This document shows, piece after piece, positions 1 to 8,809 of a stretch of DNA of 64,000 nt (positions within the stretch are counted from its first letter, which is position 1; each line of letters opens with the position of its first letter). Both the position numbers and the translations under genes were made by a program. The notes below the pieces were generated by a model. The model did not search any database, was not told the DNA's origin, and saw only the letters and a list, made by a program, of their open reading frames with translations. This stretch comes from Lentzea fradiae (GTDB lineage Bacteria; Actinomycetota; Actinomycetes; Mycobacteriales; Pseudonocardiaceae). The stretch spans positions 558,001 through 622,000 of the forward strand of contig NZ_FNCC01000002.1 in NCBI RefSeq assembly GCF_900100955.1. Direction: 5' to 3'.

Positions 1-1
1 C

Positions 2-169
2 CAGCAGCAGTGGCAGCAGGGCGGGCCCCCGGCTCCCGGTGGGCAGTGGCCCCAGGGGCAGCAGTTCCAGTCTCAGCCCGGCGGGCAGTGGCCCCAGCCG
101 GGCCCTCCTGCCGGTCAGCCCCAGCAGGGTCAGCCCCAGCAGGGGCAGCAGCCTCCCCACCAGTGGTGA
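2..169 (+). CDS. C-terminal tail of a Gln/Pro/Gly/Trp-rich protein (5' truncated)
   Basis: The window opens inside a reading frame that ends at a TGA at 167-169. The 55 visible residues are almost only Gln, Pro, Gly and Trp, with short repeated units such as GGQWPQ and GQPQQ, and the protein ends in HQW. No catalytic domain is visible because the N-terminal part lies outside the window. It is followed by an EspC-like gene and a WXG protein gene on the same strand, so a surface or type VII secretion associated protein with a disordered tail is likely. That role is inference from position and composition only. Confidence 0.55.
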   Translation, partial: QQQWQQGGPPAPGGQWPQGQQFQSQPGGQWPQPGPPAGQPQQGQPQQGQQPPHQW

Positions 170-318
170 TCGCCGGCGGTGCGTGCCGCACCGGGCGTTT
201 ACGAAGGCAACCGACATCGCGGAAGCCCAGGTCGGCCCCCGAGCCGAGCTGGCACTGTATGGCGGAACCCCGCTGAGCCGAACTGCGTCAGATCGGGGAC
301 TAGGGGAGGCAGGAGCAC

Positions 319-624
319 ATGTCCGGCTATCAGGCGAACGCTGGCGAGATGATGTCGTCCGCGACCACCATCCAGGGGATCGCGACCGAGATCGAGAACC
401 ACAAGGCGAAGATCACCGCGAGTGCCGTGAGCGAGAAGGACTTCGGTCGCGCGCACACCGCCGGCGGCGCCAAGTACAAAGCCGGCCTGCCGAAGGTAGC
501 CGAGGCGATCGGGGCCTACTCCGCCGCGATGAAGGGTCTCTCGGACAAGCTGCGCGAGTCCGCGAACGGCTACGAGTGGACCGACGAGGCCAACGCGGTC
601 AAGTTCGACAAGCAGGGAAGGTAG
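319..624 (+). CDS. EspC-like type VII secretion target protein
   Basis: This 101-residue, largely helical protein has no signal peptide. It ends with a Y-x3-D motif (Tyr85-Glu-Trp-Thr-Asp89), the C-terminal signature known for ESX/type VII substrates. Size and the two-helix pattern (about residues 5-35 and 55-85) fit the EspC/DUF2580 family rather than the classical WXG100 family, since no WXG turn is seen. An AGGAG sequence just upstream sets the ATG start. The next gene begins 6 bases after its stop, so the two are probably co-transcribed and co-secreted. The partner relationship is inferred. Confidence 0.8.
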   Translation: MSGYQANAGEMMSSATTIQGIATEIENHKAKITASAVSEKDFGRAHTAGGAKYKAGLPKVAEAIGAYSAAMKGLSDKLRESANGYEWTDEANAVKFDKQGR

Positions 625-630
625 TCGCAG

Positions 631-3336
631 ATGCCCACCTGGGAAGAAGTCAAGAAGCTCTGCGACAACCCCGAGGTCCCGCCGGACCAGAAGAAAGCCC
701 TTCTCGAGGCGTACTACACGACCGAGATGGACAAGGACTTCACGGGCACGCACAACGACGAGCTCGAGAAGTACCTCGACGACTACGACATCTCCTACGG
801 CGACGGCTTCGGCCAGTCGCTGTCGAACGCGTTGCCGTGGTCGGACTCCTCGGAAGAGCGGCTGAACAACGCCTACGACATCGCCAAGAAGTCGGGCGAG
901 GCCGGTCAGAAGAAGATCGACGACCACAACAACGCGAAGAAGTCCGGCCAGAACGTCCTCGACCAGTCCGAGCAGCGGGCCACCGACGGCGGCGCGGGTG
1001 TCGCCAACTCGAACCAGCTGCTGGACGCGGGGGCGCCCGGCCTGAAGTACTTCGAGAACTTCCTCCCGGTCTACGCGGAGGCGAAGTCGGTCATCGGTGT
1101 CGGCTCCGACGTCAACACCGACTACAACCACGTCAAGACGCTCTACGAAGAGCAGCGCGACATCGACTTCCACAAGATCGACATCGACATCGTCGAGATG
1201 CGCCAGGTCTCCTCCGAGCTGCGCACCCAGCAGGCCGACTCCGAGAAGTCGATGTCCAAGCTGTGGTCGACCTGGGACGGCCAGGCCGCGGACAACTCGC
1301 GCGCCTTCGTCGCCGACTTCTCGAAGAAGGCCGCGGCCGTCGCCGACGAGGTCAACCACATCGCCGACGCGACGCGCTACGCGTGCCACACGGTGTCGCA
1401 GATCGTGAACGACAAGGCGAGCGCCGTCCTCAACGGCGTGGGCAGCCCGTTCGACATCGCGGGCAAGACCCCGCCGCAGATCCGCGAGGTCATCGAAGGC
1501 GCGGACTCCGACGACGAGGGCATCCTCAAGCGCGCCGCCGGGCACGTCGGCATCCAGATCGACGACGGCGCGTGCGACGGCGACGTGTGGAAGCGCGAGG
1601 TCCGCAAGGGCTGCCGCGAGTGGCTCCAGACCACGTTCCACAACGACGTCAGCACCAAGTACAAGAACTTCGTCGAGCTCTGCACGACCACCAAGAAGGC
1701 CGTCGACGACGCGTGGAACACGCTCGGCGGCGAGATCGACAAGATCAACACCAAGCCGTTCGAGACCAAGCAGGAGAAGCCCGCCGAGAAGCCGGCCGAC
1801 GACGGCGGTGGCAGTGGCGGCAAGGACAAGACCGGCACGGGTGGCACCACGGGCACGGGCGGCACCAGCGGGACCGGCGGAACCAGCGGGACCGGCGGGG
1901 GCACCGGCGGTGGCGTGCCCGAGGTCCCGAAGCCGGAGAACCCGCTCGACAAGGACGGCGACGGCAAGCCGGACGTCCCCGGTGACACCGACGGCGACGG
2001 CAAGCCCGACGACCTCGACGGCGACGGCAAGCCGGACGACCAGCAGCAGCCGCAGCCCGAGGAGAACCTCGAGACCGTCACGGTCAAGGCGGGCGACAAC
2101 ACGATCAAGATCACGGAGCCCGACTCGAACGGGCACGTGAAGATGACGATCGACACGCCGAAGGGTGAGCCGAAGACCTACGACCTCGACTTCAGCAAGA
2201 ACCCCGAGGCCGCCAAGGCCCTGATGGGCCAGAACGGCACGCAGGCCATCACGGCGATGGCGAACCAGCTCACCGGCACGGCGACCACGGGCGGCCCGGC
2301 GGCCGCGTCCGCCGCGGGGGGCACGCCCGCGCCCGGTGGCGGTGCGGCGGGTCCGCTGGGGTCGGAGGCCAACCCGATCCCGGTCGAGGTCGGCGAGGAC
2401 GGCAAGATCCACATCGAGCAGGACGGCGTGGCCTTCACCGCCGAGGTCGACCCCGCGACGGGCGAGATCAGCCTGACCGCGGACGACGGCGACGGCACGC
2501 CGGACGAGATCGGCGTGACGTTCGGCGAGGACGAGAACCCCGCGGCGGCCGGTGGTGCCGGTGGCGGTGCCGCGGCCGGTGCCGCGGCCGGGGACATGCG
2601 CATCGACCAGCCGCTCACCCTGCCCGACGAGAGCTTCCCGCAGGCCGTGGGCCGCGAGTTCGACGGCGGTTTCCAGACCATGCCGGCACCGGCGGCGGAG
2701 GGTGGTTTCCAGGCCATGCCGGCACCGGCGGCTGACGGCGGTTTCCAGACGATGCCCGCGCAGGGCGAGCAGGTGTGGAGCCCGCCGGGCGCGCCGGACA
2801 TCGCCGACCGCTTCCAGCAGTCGGTGGCCAGGAGCTTCATCGAGGACAACGGCATCATGCCGAGCCTCGGCGAGCCGCGGTCCCCGGCGGACGGCCCGGT
2901 GCGCGCGATGGCGTCGGACAGCACGATGACGTCCGGTGTCTCGTTCACCGGCGGCGGTTCGTCCGGCGAGTCGGTGCTCGGCGGGCCGGTCCAGGCCGAC
3001 AGCGCCTGGAACGCTCCCGCGCAGGGCGACAACGGCGGTTCGTTCGACACGAACGCCTCCGAGGCCGGTCAGGCCGGGTCGGCGAACCTGCCGTCCCTGC
3101 AGGAGCCCCACGGTCAGCCCGCCTCCGGTGCCGCGTCCGGCGGCATGATGGGGGGCGGGATGATGGGCGGCGGCATGATGGGGGGCGGCGCCGGTGGTCA
3201 GCAGGGCGGCGACTCCGAGCGGGGCGCGAGCCAGTGGCGCACCACGGGGTCGTTGTTCGACGACGACAGCAACCCGCTGAGCGGCGCCCACGGCGTGCTC
3301 AGCGGTGACGACGGCACTCGCGGAGGCTCCTGGTGA
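631..3336 (+). CDS. Large WXG-motif type VII secretion-associated protein with repeat-rich C-terminus
   Basis: This 901-residue protein has a helical N-terminal half (about residues 1-390) carrying a Trp-Asp-Gly turn near residue 214, as in WXG/LXG secretion domains. A Gly/Thr linker follows. Residues 439-471 hold three Asp-rich units of the type DGDGKPD, which resemble thrombospondin type 3 calcium-binding repeats. Residues 520-650 look like a small beta-rich region. The tail has three FQxMPAPA-like repeats (about 680-712) and a run of MMGGG repeats (about 839-855). No enzymatic motif is recognised. The stop overlaps the next start (GTGA). A secreted, calcium-binding surface or toxin-like protein is possible but unproven. 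Confidence 0.75.
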   Translation: MPTWEEVKKLCDNPEVPPDQKKALLEAYYTTEMDKDFTGTHNDELEKYLDDYDISYGDGFGQSLSNALPWSDSSEERLNNAYDIAKKSGEAGQKKIDDHNNAKKSGQNVLDQSEQRATDGGAGVANSNQLLDAGAPGLKYFENFLPVYAEAKSVIGVGSDVNTDYNHVKTLYEEQRDIDFHKIDIDIVEMRQVSSELRTQQADSEKSMSKLWSTWDGQAADNSRAFVADFSKKAAAVADEVNHIADATRYACHTVSQIVNDKASAVLNGVGSPFDIAGKTPPQIREVIEGADSDDEGILKRAAGHVGIQIDDGACDGDVWKREVRKGCREWLQTTFHNDVSTKYKNFVELCTTTKKAVDDAWNTLGGEIDKINTKPFETKQEKPAEKPADDGGGSGGKDKTGTGGTTGTGGTSGTGGTSGTGGGTGGGVPEVPKPENPLDKDGDGKPDVPGDTDGDGKPDDLDGDGKPDDQQQPQPEENLETVTVKAGDNTIKITEPDSNGHVKMTIDTPKGEPKTYDLDFSKNPEAAKALMGQNGTQAITAMANQLTGTATTGGPAAASAAGGTPAPGGGAAGPLGSEANPIPVEVGEDGKIHIEQDGVAFTAEVDPATGEISLTADDGDGTPDEIGVTFGEDENPAAAGGAGGGAAAGAAAGDMRIDQPLTLPDESFPQAVGREFDGGFQTMPAPAAEGGFQAMPAPAADGGFQTMPAQGEQVWSPPGAPDIADRFQQSVARSFIEDNGIMPSLGEPRSPADGPVRAMASDSTMTSGVSFTGGGSSGESVLGGPVQADSAWNAPAQGDNGGSFDTNASEAGQAGSANLPSLQEPHGQPASGAASGGMMGGGMMGGGMMGGGAGGQQGGDSERGASQWRTTGSLFDDDSNPLSGAHGVLSGDDGTRGGSW

Positions 3337-3854
3337 GCGACCTCGACCTCGCCGCCTTCAAGGCGAAGCTCTCCGGCATCGCGTCGGAGCACTCGTCGCG
3401 CATGGCGGACGTCCGGCAGAAGTTCGACGAGTCGGCCAAGGCGACGCAGGAGAGCCACGACAAGTTCGCCGACCGCAAGCAGCGCCTCACCGCGCGGCTG
3501 CGGGAGATGGCGCGCAACCAGCGCGGCGAGAACCAGCACGCCCACCGCGCCAAGGAGCTGTCGTTCGGGCTGGAGGACGAGTCCGCGGCGCCGCACGACG
3601 ACCTCGCGGAGGAGCTCGCGCAGATCGAGAAGGAGCGGCAGGCGCGCGAGCTGCGTGCCCAGTCCGAGGCGTTCATGAGCGGGCGGCACACCGTCGCCGA
3701 GGCTCCGGTGCGGCAGCCGCCGGCGGTCGCGCAGCCGGTGGCCCCGCCACCCCAGCTGCCGCCACCACCGGTCCGTCAGCCCCCGCCGTCCCGGCGTCCG
3801 CGTCCGCCGGTCGACGATGACGACGACCTGAGCAACCAGAGCTGGTTGTCCTGA
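3333..3854 (+). CDS. Coiled-coil protein coupled to the WXG protein
   Basis: The GTG start overlaps the stop of the preceding gene in a GTGA tetranucleotide, so translation is coupled. The 173-residue product has an N-terminal helical, charge-rich part (residues 1-110) with likely coiled coil, then a Pro/Gln/Arg-rich tail ending in acidic Asp residues and a LS dipeptide. It has no signal peptide, membrane segment or Cys. Size and shape recall YbaB-like or chaperone-like small proteins of ESX loci, but no family signature is clear. It may act as a cytoplasmic partner of the 901-residue protein. A strong terminator follows directly. Confidence 0.7.
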   Translation: MSDLDLAAFKAKLSGIASEHSSRMADVRQKFDESAKATQESHDKFADRKQRLTARLREMARNQRGENQHAHRAKELSFGLEDESAAPHDDLAEELAQIEKERQARELRAQSEAFMSGRHTVAEAPVRQPPAVAQPVAPPPQLPPPPVRQPPPSRRPRPPVDDDDDLSNQSWLS

Positions 3855-3861
3855 GACGACG

Positions 3862-3895
3862 AACGCCCCCTCGGTCCGAAGACCGAGGGGGCGTT
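3862..3895. terminator. Bidirectional hairpin terminator
   Basis: A perfect 15-bp stem (AACGCCCCCTCGGTC and its complement) with a CGAA tetraloop is followed by TTT on the plus strand. It lies between two convergent genes (ends at 3854 and 3906) and can serve both. Confidence 0.85.
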
Positions 3896-3905
3896 TCTCG
3901 TCTGG

Positions 3906-4562
3906 TCAGCGAGGTGGTCCGTAGCCGGGCGGCGGCGGGCCTTGCGGGGGTCCGTAGCCGGGCGGCGGGCCCTGCGGAGGCCCGTAGCCGGGTGGTGGCG
4001 GCTGCTGCGGGAACTGCGGCTGCCCGCCGGGGTGTGGCGCGGCGGTGGGACGCAGGGCGTCGGTGACCGGCGGCAGGATCGCCAGCACGCCGAGGATGAG
4101 CGTGAGAGTGGCCGCGACGTACGGCTCACTGGGCGCGCTCCAGTCGAGCTGCACGTAGTATACGAACCGGCAGGCGGCGGCGAGCACCCCGAGCACGGCG
4201 GACCCGGCGACGAGGAACGCGCCGGGCAGCTTGCGCAGCACGATCAGCAGCGCTCCCGCGATCAGCACCACCATCGTGAGCAGGTCGAAGACGATGCCCC
4301 CGATGCTCAGCGGGGTCAGCAGGGCACCGCTGCCGCCCGTCATCGCGAGCCTGCGTGCGGTGCCCTCGGGGTCGATGTCGACCCAGTGCTTGCCGATCAC
4401 CCCCTTGATGCCGAGGATTCCCCAGAACACGGCGAGACCCGCCGCACCGGCCGCGACGGCGATCGCCAGTCCGAGGATTCCTCTGCCCCTGGGAGGAGGA
4501 GGGCCCCACTGCTGCTGCGGTGGCTGGTTCTGGTGCCAGCCCTGGTTCTGCGATCCCGGCAT
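3906..4562 (-). CDS. Four-helix membrane protein with GYGPPQ repeats
   Basis: The protein is about 218 residues from the ATG at 4562; TTG 4574 or GTG 4565 are alternative starts. A Gln/Pro/Trp-rich N-terminus precedes four hydrophobic segments spread over roughly residues 30-155, and a cytoplasmic-type tail follows with repeated GYGPPQGPPP units. This layout (Pro-rich tail plus small multi-pass domain) is common in actinobacterial envelope proteins of unknown function. The start lies within 15 bases of the stop of the upstream alpha/beta hydrolase gene, so the two probably form an operon. Function is not known. Confidence 0.75.
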   Translation of the reverse strand: MPGSQNQGWHQNQPPQQQWGPPPPRGRGILGLAIAVAAGAAGLAVFWGILGIKGVIGKHWVDIDPEGTARRLAMTGGSGALLTPLSIGGIVFDLLTMVVLIAGALLIVLRKLPGAFLVAGSAVLGVLAAACRFVYYVQLDWSAPSEPYVAATLTLILGVLAILPPVTDALRPTAAPHPGGQPQFPQQPPPPGYGPPQGPPPGYGPPQGPPPPGYGPPR

Positions 4563-4575
4563 CACGCCGAGCAAC

Positions 4576-5403
4576 CTAGCGCGTGCGCAGCGCTTCCCGC
4601 TGGAAGACGAGGTTGGCGTTCTTCAGGTCACTGTCGAGCAGCTCGTCGTAGGTCCGCTCACCGGTCAGCACGCGCAGCAGGAAGGCCGTCACGAACGCGC
4701 GCCCGATCTTGTGCGACCCGCGTTCGGAGCTGCCGTCCAGCAGCAGCTCGCTCCAGTGCCTGCCCTCGGTGAAGCCGAGGTGCGACGCCTTGGGCAGCAG
4801 GCGGAGCTGCACGGGACCGCCCCACGCCTGCGCGATGGCCTCGGAGTGGCCGACCGGCGGGGCGATGCGGTCCTCGCCCGCGGCGAGGTGCAGACCGGGG
4901 GCGCGGACCTCGCGAGCGGCGTCGAGCGCGGACGGACGGGTCTCCGTTGCGGCCAAAGTCACAACGGCCTTCACCCGCTCCGCCCCGGACGCGGCGAGCA
5001 CCGCGGCACCGCCGCCCATCGAGTGCCCGGCCAGTGCCAGGCGCGCCGGGTCGACGCTGATCTTGCCCTCGCCCAGCCGCACGCCGGTGCAGACGTCGAG
5101 CGTGGTCATCAGGTTCGCGGCGAGCACCCGCGACGACAGCAGCGGGCCGCGTTCGACGGCCGGTGCGGCGGCGACCAGGCCCCACGAGGCGAGGTGCCGC
5201 AAAAGCCCGTGGTAGCGGCGTACGGGCTGCATCCAGCCGTGTCCGAACGCGACGGCGGGCAGGCCGAGCCCCGACTGCGGCGTGAAGATCACGCCCGGCA
5301 GGCCGACGAGCGCGAGGTGGCCGCGCAGCACGGGGTGCGGACCGGGCCTGCTGAGCTGCTCGAGGGCCTGTTTCGCGGTCAGCGTGATCACGCGGCGAGC
5401 CAT
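4576..5403 (-). CDS. Alpha/beta hydrolase, dienelactone hydrolase/PETase-like
   Basis: This 275-residue protein has a complete hydrolase triad by motif: Ser128 in GHSMGG, Asp178 in AGEDRI and His208 in KASHLGF. A GHGW oxyanion-region motif lies at residues 54-57. No signal peptide is visible, so it is probably cytoplasmic. The fold class matches the chlorophyllase/dienelactone/cutinase-like group that acts on esters, but the substrate cannot be read from sequence. It is divergent from glmS and probably co-transcribed with the downstream membrane protein gene. Confidence 0.82.
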   Translation of the reverse strand: MARRVITLTAKQALEQLSRPGPHPVLRGHLALVGLPGVIFTPQSGLGLPAVAFGHGWMQPVRRYHGLLRHLASWGLVAAAPAVERGPLLSSRVLAANLMTTLDVCTGVRLGEGKISVDPARLALAGHSMGGGAAVLAASGAERVKAVVTLAATETRPSALDAAREVRAPGLHLAAGEDRIAPPVGHSEAIAQAWGGPVQLRLLPKASHLGFTEGRHWSELLLDGSSERGSHKIGRAFVTAFLLRVLTGERTYDELLDSDLKNANLVFQREALRTR

Positions 5404-5536
5404 GGGTGAACCGTAGTCGATCCCGCCGCGCGCACCACACGCGAGAATGGTCTACACCACCTGAGGCGCTGACCTGCGGTGATGTGCGGCAATCACTCAT
5501 TAGGGTTAGCGGCGTGGTCTGGCTAGTCTGTTTTCC

Positions 5537-7396
5537 GTGTGCGGAATCGTGGGATACGTGGGTCACCAGCCGGCGCTCGACGTCGTGCTGGACGGGCTGA
5601 GGCGGCTCGAGTACCGGGGTTACGACTCGGCAGGCGTCGCGGTCGTGGCGGGCGACGACCTCGCCGTCGAACGCAAGGCAGGCCGGCTGCAGAACCTGGA
5701 GACGAGGCTCGACGAGGTGGGCCGCGACAACTTCGCGGGCACCGTCGGCATGGGCCACACGCGGTGGGCGACGCACGGCGCGCCGATCGACAGGAACTCG
5801 CACCCGCACCGCGACGCGACCAACCGCGTCGCCGTGGTGCACAACGGCATCATCGAGAACTTCCTCGCGCTGCGCGCCGAGCTCGAAGGTCTCGGCGTCG
5901 AGATGGCGTCCGACACCGACACCGAGACGGTCGCGCACCTGGTCGCCCTGGCCTACGCCGACGGCGAGACGAAGGGCGACCTGCCCGCCAGCGTGCGCAA
6001 GGTCGTGCGGCGGCTCGAGGGCGCGTTCACGCTCGTCTTCACGCACGCCGACGAGCCGGACCAGGTCGTCGCCGCGCGCCGCAACTCGCCGCTGGTCGTC
6101 GGCGTGGGCGAGAACGAGTACTTCGTCGCGAGCGACGTCGCCGCGTTCATCGCGCACACCAAGGAGGCCGTCGAGCTGGGGCAGGACCAGATGGTCGTGC
6201 TGACCCGCGACGGCTACGAGGTCACCGACTTCGACGGCGTGACGGCCGACGCCAAGCCGTTCACGGTCAACTGGGACCTCAGCGCCGCCGAGAAGGGCGG
6301 CCACGAGTACTTCATGCTCAAGGAGATCGAGGAGCAGCCGGAGGCGCTGGCCAACACGCTGCGCGGCCACTTCGCGAACGGCCGGATCGTCCTCGACGAG
6401 CAGCGCCTGTCCGACCAGGACCTGCGCGACGTCGACAAGGTCTTCGTCGTCGCCTGCGGTTCCGCCTACCACTCCGGTCTCGTCGCGAAGTACGCGATCG
6501 AGCACTGGACGCGGCTGCCCGTCGAGGTCGAGCTGGCCTCCGAGTTCCGCTACCGCGACCCGGTCCTCGACCGCGACACGCTCGTCGTCGCCGTGTCGCA
6601 GTCCGGCGAGACCGCGGACACGCTGGAGGCCGTGCGGCACGCCCGCGCGCAGAAGGCCCGCGTGCTGGCCGTCTGCAACACCAACGGCGCGCAGATCCCG
6701 CGCGAGTCCGACGCCGTGCTCTACACGCACGCCGGTCCGGAGATCGGTGTCGCGTCGACGAAGGCGTTCCTCGCCCAGATCGCCGCGAACTACCTGGTGG
6801 GCCTGGCCCTGGCGCAGGCGCGCGGCACCAAGTACCCGGACGAGGTCGCCCGCGAGTTCCACGAGCTGGAGGCCATGCCGGAGGCCGTGCGGCGCGTGCT
6901 CGGCACCGTCGAGCAGGTCCGTGCGCTCGGCCGCGAGCTGGCCGACTCGAAGGCGGTGCTGTTCCTGGGCCGCCACGTCGGCTACCCGGTGGCGCTGGAG
7001 GGCGCGCTCAAGCTCAAGGAGCTCGCCTACATGCACGCCGAGGGCTTCGCGGCGGGCGAGCTCAAGCACGGCCCGATCGCGCTGATCGAGGAGAACCTCC
7101 CGGTCGTCGTGGTCATGCCGTCGCCGAAGGGCCGCGCCGTCCTGCACTCGAAGCTGGTGTCGAACATCAGCGAGATCCAGGCCCGCGGGGCCCGCACGAT
7201 CGTGATCGCCGAGGAGGGCGACGAGACCGTGCGCCCGTTCGCCGACCACCTGATCGAGATCCCGGCCGTCCCGACGCTGCTGCAGCCGCTCATCTCGACG
7301 GTGCCGCTGCAGGTCCTCGCGGCCGAGATCGCGCGCAGCCGCGGCTACGACGTGGACAAGCCTCGCAACCTGGCGAAGTCCGTTACCGTCGAGTGA
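5537..7396 (+). CDS. glmS: Glutamine-fructose-6-phosphate aminotransferase (isomerizing)
   Basis: GlmS makes glucosamine-6-phosphate from fructose-6-phosphate and glutamine, the entry to peptidoglycan and aminosugar synthesis. The product of 619 residues begins MCGIVGYVG, so Cys2 is the N-terminal nucleophile of the class II glutaminase domain (residues 2-220). Two SIS sugar isomerase domains follow, with SQSGET near residue 355, and the C-terminal tail ends KSVTVE as is usual. The GTG at 5537 is fixed by the need for Cys at position 2. Length matches the family. Neighbouring nnr on the same strand agrees with the mycobacterial order. Confidence 0.97.
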   Translation: MCGIVGYVGHQPALDVVLDGLRRLEYRGYDSAGVAVVAGDDLAVERKAGRLQNLETRLDEVGRDNFAGTVGMGHTRWATHGAPIDRNSHPHRDATNRVAVVHNGIIENFLALRAELEGLGVEMASDTDTETVAHLVALAYADGETKGDLPASVRKVVRRLEGAFTLVFTHADEPDQVVAARRNSPLVVGVGENEYFVASDVAAFIAHTKEAVELGQDQMVVLTRDGYEVTDFDGVTADAKPFTVNWDLSAAEKGGHEYFMLKEIEEQPEALANTLRGHFANGRIVLDEQRLSDQDLRDVDKVFVVACGSAYHSGLVAKYAIEHWTRLPVEVELASEFRYRDPVLDRDTLVVAVSQSGETADTLEAVRHARAQKARVLAVCNTNGAQIPRESDAVLYTHAGPEIGVASTKAFLAQIAANYLVGLALAQARGTKYPDEVAREFHELEAMPEAVRRVLGTVEQVRALGRELADSKAVLFLGRHVGYPVALEGALKLKELAYMHAEGFAAGELKHGPIALIEENLPVVVVMPSPKGRAVLHSKLVSNISEIQARGARTIVIAEEGDETVRPFADHLIEIPAVPTLLQPLISTVPLQVLAAEIARSRGYDVDKPRNLAKSVTVE

Positions 7397-7423
7397 GTTG
7401 ACCCCGCCGGGCAAAGGGGAGCT

Positions 7424-8806
7424 GTGCGAGGCGTCTGGCACACCGAACGCGTCAAGTCCGCTGAAGAGGAGCTCATGGCGGTCGTCCCGCCGGGCTCGTT
7501 GATGCGCAAGGCCGCGTTCGGTGTGGCCACCCACGCCCTGCGGCTCCTCGCCGGCCGTCGCCGCGTCACGATGCTCGTCGGTGCGGGCAACAACGGCGGT
7601 GACGCCCTCTGGGCCGGCTACTTCCTGCGCCGCAGGGGAGTCGCCGTGTCCGCGGTCCTGCTCAACCCGGCCAAGGCGCACGCGGAGGGTCTCGCCGCCT
7701 TCCGCCGCGCCGGAGGCCGGGTCGTCGAGGAGATCGGCGACCCCGACCTGGTGATCGACGGCATCGTGGGCCTCTCCGCACGCGGCCCGCTGCGCCCGGA
7801 CGCGGCGGCGCTCGTCGAGTCCGTGCGGGCGCCGATCCTCGCCGTGGACCTGCCGTCCGGCATCGACCCGGACACCGGCGAGATCACCGGCCCGCACGTG
7901 CGGGCGCACACCACCGTCACGTTCGGCTGCCTCAAGCCCGTGCACGCGCTCGCCGACTGCGGCGAGGTGCACCTGGTCGACATCGGGCTGCGCCCGTCAG
8001 ACCCCGACTTCGTCCTGCTCGACCGGTCCGACATCGACTGGCCGGTGCCGGGACCGTCCGACGACAAGTACACCCAGGGCGTGACGGGTGTCGCGGCAGG
8101 AAGTTCCACCTATCCGGGTGCCGCCGTGCTCTCCACGGGTGCCGCGGTGCTCGCGACGTCCGGCATGGTCCGCTACGCCGGTCCCGCCGCCGACGCGATC
8201 CGCGCGCGGTGGCCGGAGACGATCTGCACCGGCTCGATCACCGACGCGGGCCGCGTCCAGGCGTGGGTCGTCGGGCCCGGCATGGGCACCGGGAACTCGT
8301 CCGCCGAGGTGCTGCGGTTCGTGCTCGACGCGAACGTCCCGGTGGTCGCCGACGCGGACGCCATCACGCTGCTCGCCGGGAACCCGCGGCTGTGGGACGC
8401 CCGCGACCCCGACTCGGCACTGGTGCTGACCCCGCACGACCGCGAGTTCGAACGCCTGGCCGGACCGGTCGGCGCCGACCGGGTCGCGGCGGCGCGCAAG
8501 GCGGCCCGGCGCTTCGACGCCGTGGTGCTGCTCAAGGGCCACCGGACCGTCGTGGCGGCCCCGGACGGCAGGGCACTGGTCAACTCGGCCACGTCGTCGT
8601 GGCCCGCGACCGCCGGATCGGGTGACGTGCTGTCCGGCATCATCGGCGCGCTGCTGGCCTCCGGGCTCGACCCGTTCCTGGCCGCCGGGTACGCGGCCCA
8701 CGCGCACGTGCTGGCCGCCGAGCTGGCCGCGGCCGGGGCCCCGGTGCCCGCCTCGGGTCTGCTGGCGGCGATCCCGGACGCCATCCGCGCGCTGCGGACG
8801 CGGTGA
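7424..8806 (+). CDS. nnr: Bifunctional NAD(P)H-hydrate epimerase/dehydratase
   Basis: This 460-residue fusion repairs hydrated NADH and NADPH. The N-terminal YjeF_N epimerase domain (about residues 1-205) shows GAGNNGGD and the DLPSGID motif. The C-terminal ribokinase-like dehydratase domain (about 210-460) has GPGMGTG and ends with TAGSGDVLSG, which carries the catalytic Asp. The GTG start at 7424 is preceded by AAAGGGGAG at good spacing. It lies 27 bases after glmS and is likely co-transcribed with it. The next gene is convergent and only three bases away. Confidence 0.95.
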   Translation: MRGVWHTERVKSAEEELMAVVPPGSLMRKAAFGVATHALRLLAGRRRVTMLVGAGNNGGDALWAGYFLRRRGVAVSAVLLNPAKAHAEGLAAFRRAGGRVVEEIGDPDLVIDGIVGLSARGPLRPDAAALVESVRAPILAVDLPSGIDPDTGEITGPHVRAHTTVTFGCLKPVHALADCGEVHLVDIGLRPSDPDFVLLDRSDIDWPVPGPSDDKYTQGVTGVAAGSSTYPGAAVLSTGAAVLATSGMVRYAGPAADAIRARWPETICTGSITDAGRVQAWVVGPGMGTGNSSAEVLRFVLDANVPVVADADAITLLAGNPRLWDARDPDSALVLTPHDREFERLAGPVGADRVAAARKAARRFDAVVLLKGHRTVVAAPDGRALVNSATSSWPATAGSGDVLSGIIGALLASGLDPFLAAGYAAHAHVLAAELAAAGAPVPASGLLAAIPDAIRALRTR

Positions 8807-8809
8807 GCC

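Noticed and set aside
39..1985. Long plus-strand open frame in the first 2 kb
   Set aside because: It is an Arg-rich shadow of the EspC-like and WXG genes in another frame, a usual effect of high GC; the real genes have ribosome sites and family motifs.
199..3291. 1030-residue minus-strand open frame opposite the WXG protein
   Set aside because: Composition is dominated by Arg, Ala, Val and Gly with repeats mirroring the Asp/Gly repeats on the other strand; no family motif and no ribosome site.
5404..5536. glmS ribozyme in the glmS leader
   Set aside because: The 133-base leader lacks the conserved ribozyme core; that element is known mainly from Firmicutes.
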